Notes under the pieces: generated by a model
Told to the model about the DNA's origin: nothing
What the model saw: only the letters and a program-made list of their open reading frames with translations
Database searches by the model: none
Shown: piece after piece, positions 22,554-31,462 of the stretch
Numbering within the stretch: position 1 is the first letter of the stretch
Layout of the letters: the number at the start of each line of letters is the position of its first letter
Source of the DNA: Kribbella amoyensis
GTDB taxonomy: Bacteria; Actinomycetota; Actinomycetes; Propionibacteriales; Kribbellaceae
Length of the DNA stretch: 64,000 nucleotides
NCBI RefSeq assembly: GCF_007828865.1
Contig: NZ_VIVK01000001.1
Coordinates: 4,960,001-5,024,000 of the forward strand
Direction of reading: 5' to 3'
Program-made: the position numbers and the translations under genes

Positions 22554-23516
22554 ATGCGTGTCTGGCACGGTTTGGACGAGGTCGGCCCTGAGTTCGGCCC
22601 CTCGGTCGTCACCATCGGCAACTTCGACGGCGTGCACCGCGGTCATCAGGAGGTGCTCGGTCACGCGCGGACGCTGGCCGCCGAGCTCGGTGGCCTCCCG
22701 GTCGTCGCGCTGACGTTCGACCCGCACCCGATGGTCGTCCTGCGGCCGGACCGGGCTCCCGCGGCGATCACGGACGCCGCGCAGCGGGCCGAGTTGCTCG
22801 GTGCCGCCGGCGCGGACGCGGTGCTGGTGCTGCCGTTCGACAAGGACGTGTCGAACTGGTCCCCGCAGGAGTTCATCGAGCGCGTGCTGGTGAACACGTT
22901 GCACGTCAAGGCCGTCGTGGTTGGGGAGAACTTCCGCTTCGGTCACAAGGCCGCGGGCCATGTCGACACCCTGGCCGAGGCGGGGGCGTCGGCCGGGTTC
23001 CAGGTGGTCGGGCTGACCCTGCGGGGCGAGGCGCAGCCGTGGTCGTCGACGTACATCCGCGAGCTGATCGCCGCCGGTGACGTCGAGGGCGCCGCGAACG
23101 CGCTCGGCCGGCCGTTGCGGGTCACCGGCGTCGTGGTCGAGGGCGACAAGCGCGGCCGCGAGCTCGGGTACCCGACCGCGAACATCCCGGCCGATCCCGG
23201 CGCCGCGGTGCCGCTCGACGGGGTGTACGCCGGCTGGGTGACCGTGCTCGAACCGGCCGCCGGCAGCCCGGCGTACGGCGAACCGCTGCCGGCCGCGATC
23301 AGCGTGGGCAGCAACCCCACCTTCGACGGCGTCGACCGCCGGGTGGAGTCGTACGTGCTGGACCGCGACGACCTCGAGCTGTACGGCTCGAAGATCGCGG
23401 TCGACTTCGTGGCCCGGCTCCGCGGCACCCAGATCCGGTTCGACTCGATCGACGACCTGCTGGTCCAGATGAAGAAGGACGTGGACGCGGCGCGCCGCTC
23501 GCTCCAGGGTGATTAG
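22554..23516 (+). CDS. ribF: Bifunctional riboflavin kinase / FMN adenylyltransferase
   Basis: 320 residues; makes FMN from riboflavin and then FAD. The N-terminal nucleotidyltransferase has GNFDGVHRGHQ (about 22-32) and the SSTYIRELI motif; the C-terminal kinase has GRELGYPTANI and the DGVYAGWV strand, with SNPTFDG. The start MRVWHGLDEV at 22554 is set by homology; no clear ribosome site is visible. It sits upstream of rpsO, the usual actinobacterial order. FAD supply is relevant to the many flavoenzymes here but the link is only proximity. Confidence 0.95.
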   Translation: MRVWHGLDEVGPEFGPSVVTIGNFDGVHRGHQEVLGHARTLAAELGGLPVVALTFDPHPMVVLRPDRAPAAITDAAQRAELLGAAGADAVLVLPFDKDVSNWSPQEFIERVLVNTLHVKAVVVGENFRFGHKAAGHVDTLAEAGASAGFQVVGLTLRGEAQPWSSTYIRELIAAGDVEGAANALGRPLRVTGVVVEGDKRGRELGYPTANIPADPGAAVPLDGVYAGWVTVLEPAAGSPAYGEPLPAAISVGSNPTFDGVDRRVESYVLDRDDLELYGSKIAVDFVARLRGTQIRFDSIDDLLVQMKKDVDAARRSLQGD

Positions 23517-23632
23517 GGGTCGTTGTCCACAGGCTGATACTCTGGGCGCTGCCGTCTGAACGGCCGCGGAAAGAGAGTGCTCGGGTGACGAATGCCCCGG
23601 TGCGCCGCGCAACGGAAATCGAGAGGAACTCC

Positions 23633-23905
23633 GTGTCATCTGTTGATGCCGCAACGAAGAAGAAGATCATGGGTGAGTACGCTCTGACCGAGGGTGACAC
23701 CGGTTCTCCCGAGGTCCAGGTCGCGCTGCTGACCCACCGGATCGCGCACCTCACCGATCACCTCAAGGAGCACAAGCACGACCACCACAGCCGTCGTGGT
23801 CTGCTGCTGCTCGTCGGCCAGCGCCGCCGGCTGCTGAACTACCTGGCGAAGAAGGACATCAACCGCTACCGATCGCTGATCGAGCGGCTCGGCCTCCGCC
23901 GCTGA
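23633..23905 (+). CDS. rpsO: 30S ribosomal protein S15
   Basis: 90-residue S15, which binds 16S rRNA helices 20-22 early in assembly. The sequence ALTEGDTGSPEVQVALLTHRI and the LLVGQRRRLLNYLAKKD segment are diagnostic. GTG 23633 is chosen, with GAGAGGAAC just upstream; the frame open to 23585 would add 16 residues unlike the family. It precedes pnp, the conserved rpsO-pnp arrangement. Confidence 0.97.
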   Translation: MSSVDAATKKKIMGEYALTEGDTGSPEVQVALLTHRIAHLTDHLKEHKHDHHSRRGLLLLVGQRRRLLNYLAKKDINRYRSLIERLGLRR

Positions 23906-23912
23906 CGTCGCG

Positions 23913-23947
23913 AGGAGCGGCCTCCCGTACGCCGGGTGGCCGCTCCT
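23913..23947 (+). terminator. Hairpin between rpsO and pnp
   Basis: AGGAGCGGCC and GGCCGCTCCT form a perfect 10-base-pair stem with a 15-base loop, eight bases after the rpsO stop. In many bacteria this interval holds a partial terminator and an RNase III site that controls pnp. The following 200 bases contain no gene. Confidence 0.7.
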
Positions 23948-24161
23948 GGCGTATCCGCCCCGGGTGGCGGTCCCACAACTGAACAAAGCACGGAAGTAGT
24001 AAGACGAAACGAGGCGACGCGAAGCGCGTGGCGGGAGGACGACCGGTCCTCGGTAGTGGCTTTCGGGTGACAGGTAGCACGACACCCGCGGGCCTCGATC
24101 GAAGACCGGCACCCCGGAAGCTCGCGCCTCGCAGTCGTCCACTGTGAGAGAGGGGTATCCC

Positions 24162-26396
24162 GTGTCGGGATCCACCAGCGCGCCCATGGAGGGCGCGGAA
24201 TTCGCCGAAGCCGTGATCGACAACGGCACTTTCGGCACCCGGACCATTCGCTTCGAGACGGGCCGGCTGGCCCAGCAGGCCGCCGGTTCGGCCGCCGCGT
24301 ACCTCGACGGCGACACGATGGTGCTGTCGGCCACCACGGCCAGCAAGAAGCCCAAGGACCAGTTCGACTTCTTCCCGTTGACGGTCGACGTCGAGGAGCG
24401 GATGTACGCCGCGGGCCGGATCCCCGGCTCGTTCTTCCGCCGCGAGGGCCGGCCCTCGGAAGAGGCGATCCTGACCTGCCGGCTGATCGACCGCCCGCTG
24501 CGGCCGTCGTTCGTGTCCGGCCTGCGGAACGAGATCCAGGTCGTCATCACCGTCCTGGCGCTGAACCCGGACAAGCTGTACGACGTGCTGGCGATCAACG
24601 CCGCGTCGATGTCCACCCAGCTCGCCGGCCTGCCGTTCTCCGGCCCGATCGGCGGCGTCCGCGTCGCGCTGATCGAGGGCCAGTGGGTCGCCTTCCCGAC
24701 CCACACCGAGCTCGAGGACGCCGTCTTCGACATGGTGGTCGCGGGCCGGGTCACCGACTCCGGTGACGTCGCGATCATGATGGTCGAGGCCGAGTCGACC
24801 CCGGAGACCTTCGACAAGGTCGCCGCGGGCACCCAGGCGCCGACCGAGGAGATCGTCGCCCAGGGCCTGGAGGCCTCGAAGGGCTTCATCAAGACCCTGG
24901 TCGAGGCGCAGGCCGACCTGGCCGCGCGGGCCGCGAAGCCGACCGGCGAGTTCCCGGTCTTCCCGGACTACGCCGACGACGCGTTCGCCGCCGTCGAGGC
25001 CGCCGCGACCGAGGAGCTGTCGCAGGCCCTCACCATCGCCGGCAAGCACGAGCGCGAGAGCGCCACCGACGCGGTCAAGGCCGCCGTGGTGGACAAGCTG
25101 GCCGCCGACTTCGAGGGCCGCGAGAAGGAGCTGTCCGCGGCGTTCCGGTCGCTGACCAAGAAGCTGGTCCGGCAGCGCGTGCTCAAGGACAAGGTCCGCA
25201 TCGACGGCCGCGGGCTGGCCGACATCCGGCCGCTCAAGGCCCAGGTGCGGGTGCTGCCGCGGGTGCACGGTTCGGCGCTGTTCGAGCGCGGCGAGACCCA
25301 GATCATGGGTGTCACCACGCTGAACATGCTCCGGATGGAGCAGCAGCTGGACACGCTGTCGCCGGAGACCCGCAAGCGGTACATGCACAACTACAACTTC
25401 CCGCCGTACTCGACCGGTGAGACCGGCCGGGTGGGGTCGCCGAAGCGCCGCGAGATCGGTCACGGCGCGCTGGCCGAGCGGGCCCTGGTGCCGGTGCTGC
25501 CGTCGCGCGAGGACTTCCCGTACGCGCTGCGTCAGGTGTCCGAGGCCCTCGGGTCGAACGGCTCGACCTCGATGGGGTCGGTCTGCGCCTCCACGCTGTC
25601 GCTGCTGTCCGCCGGTGTGCCGCTGAAGGCCCCGGTCGCCGGCATCGCGATGGGTCTGATCTCCGGTGAGGTCGACGGCAAGACCGAGTACGTCGCGCTG
25701 ACCGACATCCTGGGCGCCGAGGACGCGTTCGGCGACATGGACTTCAAGGTCGCCGGTACCAAGGACTTCGTCACCGCCCTGCAGCTGGACACCAAGCTGG
25801 ACGGCATCCCGGCCAGCGTGCTCGCCGGTGCGCTGACCCAGGCCAAGGACGCCCGCCTGACGATCCTGGACGTGATGGCCAAGGCCATCGACGCGCCGGG
25901 TGAGATGAGCGAGTTCGCGCCGCGGGTCATCTCGGTGAAGGTCCCGGTCGACAAGATCGGCGAGGTGATCGGGCCGAAGGGCAAGATGATCAACCAGATC
26001 ACCGAGGACACCGGCGCCGACATCTCGATCGAGGACGACGGCACCGTCTACATCGGCGCCACCGACGGTCCCTCGGCCGAGGCGGCCCGGGCCGCGATCA
26101 ACGCGATCGCGAACCCGACCATGCCGGAGAAGGGCGAGCGGTACCTCGGGACCGTCGTCAAGACCACCAACTTCGGGGCGTTCATCAGCCTGCTGCCCGG
26201 CAAGGACGGCCTGCTGCACATCTCGAAGCTGCGCGGCCTGGCCGGTGGCAAGCGGGTCGAGGCGGTCGAGGACGTGCTCTCGGTCGGCCAGAAGCTCCAG
26301 GTCGAGATCGCCGAGATCGACGACCGCGGCAAGCTGTCGCTGATTCCGGTGGTCGAGGGCGACGACGACAAGAAGGCCGACGAGTCCGCCGAGTGA
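24162..26396 (+). CDS. pnp: Polyribonucleotide nucleotidyltransferase (PNPase)
   Basis: 744-residue 3-prime-to-5-prime phosphorolytic exoribonuclease. Two RNase PH domains (first near 15-150, with PGSFFRREGRPSEEAI; second near 320-560, with GSNGSTSMGSVCAS and DILGAEDAFGDMDFKVAGT), then KH (VDKIGEVIGPKGKMINQI) and S1 (GTVVKTTNFGAFISLLPGKDG). I choose GTG 24162 because AGAGGGG is seven bases ahead; GTG 24144 has no such site and would add six residues. It overlaps the M16 protease gene by four bases. Length and domains are complete. Confidence 0.96.
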   Translation: MSGSTSAPMEGAEFAEAVIDNGTFGTRTIRFETGRLAQQAAGSAAAYLDGDTMVLSATTASKKPKDQFDFFPLTVDVEERMYAAGRIPGSFFRREGRPSEEAILTCRLIDRPLRPSFVSGLRNEIQVVITVLALNPDKLYDVLAINAASMSTQLAGLPFSGPIGGVRVALIEGQWVAFPTHTELEDAVFDMVVAGRVTDSGDVAIMMVEAESTPETFDKVAAGTQAPTEEIVAQGLEASKGFIKTLVEAQADLAARAAKPTGEFPVFPDYADDAFAAVEAAATEELSQALTIAGKHERESATDAVKAAVVDKLAADFEGREKELSAAFRSLTKKLVRQRVLKDKVRIDGRGLADIRPLKAQVRVLPRVHGSALFERGETQIMGVTTLNMLRMEQQLDTLSPETRKRYMHNYNFPPYSTGETGRVGSPKRREIGHGALAERALVPVLPSREDFPYALRQVSEALGSNGSTSMGSVCASTLSLLSAGVPLKAPVAGIAMGLISGEVDGKTEYVALTDILGAEDAFGDMDFKVAGTKDFVTALQLDTKLDGIPASVLAGALTQAKDARLTILDVMAKAIDAPGEMSEFAPRVISVKVPVDKIGEVIGPKGKMINQITEDTGADISIEDDGTVYIGATDGPSAEAARAAINAIANPTMPEKGERYLGTVVKTTNFGAFISLLPGKDGLLHISKLRGLAGGKRVEAVEDVLSVGQKLQVEIAEIDDRGKLSLIPVVEGDDDKKADESAE

Positions 26397-27706
26397 CCCG
26401 AGCGATCACCAGCACGTTGCTGAGCCCGGAGCAGGGCGGTCCGGTCAAACGGACCGTCCTTCCCTCCGGGCTCCGCGTCGTCTCCCAGTCCGTCCCAGGC
26501 TTCCGCTCGGTCACCTTCGGCGTCTGGGTGGGCGTCGGTTCGCGGGACGAGCCGGTCCACCTGGCCGGTGCGACCCACTTCCTAGAACACCTGCTGTTCA
26601 AGGGCACCGAGCGCCGGGACGCGCTGGAGATCTCCGCCTCGCTGGACGCGGTCGGCGGCGAGATGAACGCGTTCACCGGCAAGGAGTACACCTGCTACTA
26701 CGCGCGGGTCCTCGACTCCGACCTGCCGCTCGCGGTGGACGTGATCTGCGACATGATCACCTCGGCGACCCTCACTCCCGAAGACGTCGAGAGCGAGCGG
26801 GACGTGATCGACGAAGAGATCGCGATGCACGCCGACGAGACGTCGGACCACATCCACGACCTGTTCGCCGAGCAACTGTGGGGCGAGTCCCCGCTCGGCC
26901 GGTCGATCACCGGGACGCCAGAGTCGGTGGCCGGCCTGACCCGCCGGCAGGTCGTCGGCTGGTACCGGCGCCGCTATCGCCCCGACAACATCGTCGTCTC
27001 GGTCGCGGGCAACGTCGAGCACTCCGACGTGGTCCGGCTGGTCCGTAAGGCGTTCGAGCGGCACTGGGTCACCGCGGAGGCCGAGCCTACCCCGGTACGC
27101 CGGGGGTCGGCGCGCCGCGTCCCGACGTACGGGGGAACGCGGGTCCACCATCGCGACGCCGAGCAGGCGCATCTCGTGCTCGGGTTGCCCGGGCTGGCCC
27201 GCAACGACCGGCGCCGGTTCGTCGCCGGGGTGCTGCACGGCATCGTCGGCGGCGGGATGTCGTCGCGGCTGTTCCAGGAGGTCCGGGAGAAGCGCGGCCT
27301 GGCGTACTCGGTGTTCACCTTCGGGTCGGCGTACGCGGACTCCGGCATGGTCGGCGTGTACGCGGGCTGCCTGCCGAAGAAGGCGCCCGAGGTGCTCGAG
27401 GTGGTCCGGGCCGAGCTGGCCGCGATCGCGAAGGGCGAGATCAGCGCCGACGAACTGCTCCGCGGCAAGGGCCAGATGCGCGGCTCCGTGGTGATGGGGC
27501 TGGAGGACACCGGCGCCAAGATGACCCGGATCGCCAAGGCCGAGCTGGTCTACGGCGAGCTGCCCACCGTCGACGAGGTGCTGCACCGGATCGACACGGT
27601 CACCCTGAACGACGTCGTCGACCTCGCCGCCGAGCTGTACGCGGGCACCCCGGCGCTCACCGTGATGGGCCCGTACGACGAGTCCACCACCGCCTTCGAC
27701 CTCTGA
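26393..27706 (+). CDS. M16-family zinc peptidase (PepR/YmxG-like)
   Basis: 437-residue M16B metallopeptidase. The inverted zinc motif HFLEH is at 62-66, and the third ligand Glu is in ESERDVIDEEI about 75 residues later; the C-terminal half carries the RGSARRVP...QAHLVLGLPG and YSVFTFGSAYADSG patterns. The gene follows pnp in most actinobacteria and its GTG overlaps the pnp stop (GTGA). Homologues are cytoplasmic or membrane-associated processing peptidases; the substrate here is unknown. The motif is intact, so it should be active. Confidence 0.93.
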   Translation: MTRAITSTLLSPEQGGPVKRTVLPSGLRVVSQSVPGFRSVTFGVWVGVGSRDEPVHLAGATHFLEHLLFKGTERRDALEISASLDAVGGEMNAFTGKEYTCYYARVLDSDLPLAVDVICDMITSATLTPEDVESERDVIDEEIAMHADETSDHIHDLFAEQLWGESPLGRSITGTPESVAGLTRRQVVGWYRRRYRPDNIVVSVAGNVEHSDVVRLVRKAFERHWVTAEAEPTPVRRGSARRVPTYGGTRVHHRDAEQAHLVLGLPGLARNDRRRFVAGVLHGIVGGGMSSRLFQEVREKRGLAYSVFTFGSAYADSGMVGVYAGCLPKKAPEVLEVVRAELAAIAKGEISADELLRGKGQMRGSVVMGLEDTGAKMTRIAKAELVYGELPTVDEVLHRIDTVTLNDVVDLAAELYAGTPALTVMGPYDESTTAFDL

Positions 27707-27768
27707 CCGCACCCTCCTCGACACGTCTGCGCGGCAAGCGCAGACTGGCGAGAAGGGAGGGCCCAGCC

Positions 27769-29172
27769 ATGAGTACCACCGCTGCGGACGTACATCTCGA
27801 TCCAGCCGCGCTCGACGCATTGGTCTCGGACTTTCACGGTGAGCTGATCCGCCCGGCCGATCCGGCCTTCGACGCGCGGCGCAAAGTGTGGAACGGCGCG
27901 ATCGACCGGCGACCGGCGCTGATCGCCCGGTGTACCGGGGTGGCCGACATCCGCGCGGCCCTCGCCTTCGCCCGGCGGACCGGCCTGACGGTGGCGGTAC
28001 GCGGTGGGGGCCACAGCTTCCCCGGCCACTCGACCTGCGACGGCGGGCTGCTCGTCGACCTCGGGCTGCTCAAGGGCGTACGGGTCGACCCGGTCCGCCG
28101 GACGGTCCGGGCACAGGCCGGGGTCCTGCTCGGGGAGCTCGACCGCGAGACCCAGGCGTTCGGCCTCGCCACGCCGTCCGGCATCGTCACCCATACCGGC
28201 GTCGCAGGGCTCACCCTGGGCGGTGGGATCGGCTGGCTGATGCGCAAGTACGGGCTCAGTGTCGACAACCTGCTCTCCGTCGACCTGGTCACCGCCGAGG
28301 GCGAACTGGTGACCGCCGACGAAGAGGCCAACACCGAGCTGTTCTGGGGCGTCCGCGGCGGTGGGGGCAACTTCGGCATCGTCACCGAGTTCGAGTTCCG
28401 GCTGCACCCGGTCGGACCGATCCTGCCGGCCGGCCCCGTGATCTGGCCGATGGAGTCGGCGGTCGATCTCCTGCACTTCTACCGCGACTGGATCACCGCG
28501 GTACCGGACGAGCTCACCACCGCCGTGATCCAACGGTGGCTGCCGCCGCTGCCGACGATCCCGGCGGAGCATCACGGCCGCCCGGTGGTGATGGTCCTCG
28601 CGTGCTACGCCGGTCCGATCGAGGACGGCGAGCGGGTGCTGGCTCCGCTGAAGGCGTTCGCGCCGCCGCTGCTGGACCTCTGCGCGCCGAGACCGTACCT
28701 CGCGCTGCAGTCGATGTTCGACGCGAGCTACCCGCACGGCCGCTGGTACCACATGCGCTCCTGCGACGTCGACGAGTTGTCCGACGAGGTGATCGACATC
28801 GCCGTCGAGCGTGGAAGGGCGATCAATGCGCCGTGGAGCTCGTACCCGATCTTCCAGCTCGGTGGCGCCGTCGCCCGGGTCGCTCCGGAGGCGACGGCGT
28901 TCGGCGGCCGGTCGAGCGGGCACACCTTCAACTTCGTCGGTTCGACGGTCGGAGCCGAGGGTTTCCCGGAGCAGCGGGACTGGGCCCGGCAGTCCTGGCA
29001 GCGGCTCGCCCCGCACCAGTCCGGGGTGTACGTCAACTTCCTGTCCGACGAGGGGGAGGATCGGATCCGGTCCGCGTACGGCGCCGCGGCCTTCGATCGG
29101 CTCAAGGCGCTGAAGCGGCACTACGATCCGGCCAATCTCTTCCACCTGAACCAGAACATCTCGCCGGCCTGA
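27769..29172 (+). CDS. FAD-linked oxidoreductase, BBE-type
   Basis: 467-residue PCMH/FAD_binding_4 protein with a C-terminal BBE segment (YDPANLFHLNQNI). VRGGGHSFPGHS near 78-88 contains the His (82) expected to bind FAD covalently; the second covalent Cys of bicovalent enzymes is not seen where expected (GIVTHTGVAGLTLGGG). The rest includes the RGGGGNFGIVTEFEF strand. Such enzymes oxidise sugars, polyphenols or secondary metabolites with O2. A good GGAGGG precedes the ATG. It is on its own between the M16 gene and an ABC exporter, so no pathway is suggested. Confidence 0.9.
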   Translation: MSTTAADVHLDPAALDALVSDFHGELIRPADPAFDARRKVWNGAIDRRPALIARCTGVADIRAALAFARRTGLTVAVRGGGHSFPGHSTCDGGLLVDLGLLKGVRVDPVRRTVRAQAGVLLGELDRETQAFGLATPSGIVTHTGVAGLTLGGGIGWLMRKYGLSVDNLLSVDLVTAEGELVTADEEANTELFWGVRGGGGNFGIVTEFEFRLHPVGPILPAGPVIWPMESAVDLLHFYRDWITAVPDELTTAVIQRWLPPLPTIPAEHHGRPVVMVLACYAGPIEDGERVLAPLKAFAPPLLDLCAPRPYLALQSMFDASYPHGRWYHMRSCDVDELSDEVIDIAVERGRAINAPWSSYPIFQLGGAVARVAPEATAFGGRSSGHTFNFVGSTVGAEGFPEQRDWARQSWQRLAPHQSGVYVNFLSDEGEDRIRSAYGAAAFDRLKALKRHYDPANLFHLNQNISPA

Positions 29173-29351
29173 TCCGGCCCGGAGTGTGTTAGTTTCCTGA
29201 TTCGGCGATACGCCGACACGTCATCTGCCTCTGGATTCCCGCTGGACGGAATCGCATCGCACTTGGCGGTCCTGTATCCCGTGCCCGGTGGCCTCGCAGG
29301 CCGCCCGATCCGGCATGGGACCTGGCCCGCGATGCTCGAGGAGCAGCCCCC

Positions 29352-31133
29352 GTGCGCACCGATGACCTGTCCACCCGTGAATCCCTCCGGCTGACCGTCC
29401 GGACCGCCACCGACTCCGTTCGCGACGCCGCGCGGTACGCCACCTCCTGGTTGGTGCTGTGCTCGGTGCTGACGATCGCGCAGGCGTTCCTCCCCGGTGC
29501 GCAGGTGGTGCTGTTGCAGCAGCTGATCAACGCGCTCACGTCCTCGGACCAGGCGCCGCTGTGGGGCCCGCTGCTGGGACTCACGGCCGTCGTGGGGCTG
29601 ATGTACCCGATGGGCCAGGTGTACCTGGCGTCGACCCATCGGATGGCGCTCCGCCTGCGGTTGCGGTACCGGTCCGATCTGGCCTTCGCGATCGCGCGGC
29701 TGGCACCGAGCCGGATCGCCCGGCCGGACGTCGGCGCGGCTCTGACGGCCAGCCAGACGGCAACGGGTGCGATCGACCACGTGGCCGGCAAGGTCCTCCA
29801 GGTCGTCGGCGCTGGGATCACCTCGACCGTCCTGTGTGCCGTGGTCTGGCGGATCGATCCGGTCGCGGGCCTGTTGATCGTGGCGGCGCTGCTGCCGACC
29901 GTGCTCGCGTTCACCGTGATCGCCCGGATGGAGGCGCGCGAGTGGCCGGCGGTCGCGACCTTCGAGCGCGCGGCGGAGTACGCCACCGAACAACTCGTCC
30001 AGCAGCGGCCGGCGACCGAGCTGGCGGTGCTCGGGTCCGGGCCGAAGGTGGCGGCCACCGTCGCGGCTCGGCGGGGTGAGGCGATGCGCGTCTTGGACCG
30101 CATGATCGGCACGGCGATGCGGATGGAGCTGGTCGCGGCGCTGGGAACCGCGGTGATCTTCGGTGCCGCCCTGGTCGCCCTGGTGACCGGGGGAGCGACC
30201 GGTGCGGATGCGGCGGCGGCCGTCGCCGGTGCGATCTCGGGCCTGAACGCGATCCGGCTGTGTGGGTACGCGGTCGGGGTCATCATCACCGCGACCCCAC
30301 AGGCCACGATCTACCGGGACTTCCTCGCGACGGCTCGCCCGGCCGAACCGCAGTCCGTCACGCGGGAAGCTGCGTCCGTGCGCCTGGAGCACGTCAGCTA
30401 CACGTACCCGGGCGCCGCCGAGCCCGCGTTGAAGGACGTGTCGATCCACGCGAACCGCGGCGAGCTGATCGCCTTGGTCGGCGTGAACGGGGCCGGGAAG
30501 ACCACGCTCATCAACGTCCTGGTCGGCCTGCTCACCGCTGACGAGGGCCGGGTACTGATCGGCGGGACCGACGCGGACGAGCTGACCGAGACGGAGCGGC
30601 TCGGGTACGTCGGGTTGCTGGTGCAGGAGTTCGGCCGGTTCGAGTTCAGCCTGCGGGACGTGGTCGCGTTGGGCCGCCCGGGTCCGGTCACCGACGACGA
30701 GGTGTACCGGGCACTGAGCTCGGCCGAGGCGGAGGTGTTCACCCGGCGACTGCGGCTCGACGACCAACTCGGCCAGCAGTGGGGCGGTACCGGCATCTCC
30801 GGCGGCCAGTGGCAGCGGCTCGCCCTGGCTCGCATCTACCTGCGGGACGCGGCGGTGTGGATCCTCGACGAACCCACCTCGGCCGTCGACGCCGAGGCCG
30901 AGCGGGAGATCTTCGCCGGACTCCGCGGATCCGGCGCGGACCGGATCACGATCGTCGTCTCGCACCGGGCCTGGACGCTGCGCGAGATGGACCGGATCTA
31001 CGTGATCGACGACGGCGCCGTGGTCGAGCAGGGCACGTACGCGAGCCTGCTGGCGGACCAGGGCAGCCGGTTCGCCGCGATCTTCACCGACCAGGAGCTC
31101 GAAGTGGAACGCGGCGCTGCTCGCTCGCGGTGA
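29352..31133 (+). CDS. ABC exporter, fused membrane and ATPase domains
   Basis: 593-residue half-transporter with six N-terminal membrane segments (residues 25-310) and an ATPase domain: Walker A GVNGAGKTT near 378, Q-loop VGLLVQEFGRFEFS, signature SGGQWQRLALAR near 482, Walker B AVWILDEPTSAVD near 505, and switch His in VVSHRAW. It should act as a homodimer; the unusual VNGAGKTT Walker A is like those of lantibiotic and peptide exporters. It starts with GTG 29352. The 179 bases before it hold one small hairpin (GGCCTCGCAGGCC, about 29292-29304) and no gene. Confidence 0.9.
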   Translation: MRTDDLSTRESLRLTVRTATDSVRDAARYATSWLVLCSVLTIAQAFLPGAQVVLLQQLINALTSSDQAPLWGPLLGLTAVVGLMYPMGQVYLASTHRMALRLRLRYRSDLAFAIARLAPSRIARPDVGAALTASQTATGAIDHVAGKVLQVVGAGITSTVLCAVVWRIDPVAGLLIVAALLPTVLAFTVIARMEAREWPAVATFERAAEYATEQLVQQRPATELAVLGSGPKVAATVAARRGEAMRVLDRMIGTAMRMELVAALGTAVIFGAALVALVTGGATGADAAAAVAGAISGLNAIRLCGYAVGVIITATPQATIYRDFLATARPAEPQSVTREAASVRLEHVSYTYPGAAEPALKDVSIHANRGELIALVGVNGAGKTTLINVLVGLLTADEGRVLIGGTDADELTETERLGYVGLLVQEFGRFEFSLRDVVALGRPGPVTDDEVYRALSSAEAEVFTRRLRLDDQLGQQWGGTGISGGQWQRLALARIYLRDAAVWILDEPTSAVDAEAEREIFAGLRGSGADRITIVVSHRAWTLREMDRIYVIDDGAVVEQGTYASLLADQGSRFAAIFTDQELEVERGAARSR

Positions 31134-31462
31134 CAAGGCAGGTCGACTGCGTCACGACAACGAAGGACGGCCGGGGTGGGGCGCTACCGAAAGTCCTTCG
31201 GTGGTGATCGATTGTGTGCGTGATCTTTGGGAAAGATCTCACGTGACATCTGATGACTTCTCCGATTTCGGGGATTATCTTCGGATGTTGCGCCCCGAGT
31301 TCCGCGGGTGCTCTGAGGTCTCGTGGTGAGTGCTGAAAGTAACGCGTGTGTTACGTGCATGACGTTTGTTCAAGACAACGTTGACATGCGCAGTTTCGAC
31401 CAGCCAACATGACGACTGGTTTCCCCGCCTAGCGGCCCCCCGCCGAGAAAGTTGGTACGACC
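31134..31462 (+). promoter_or_regulatory. Upstream region of the oligopeptide ABC operon
   Basis: This AT-richer gap has no gene. It contains a hairpin (GTGATCTTTGGGAAAGATCTCAC, about 31222-31244; two arms of about nine bases), a GTAAC/GTTAC repeat near 31340, and TTGACA at 31381-31386 with CAACAT 18 bases on as a possible promoter. A regulator site is plausible, but none is recognised. Confidence 0.4.
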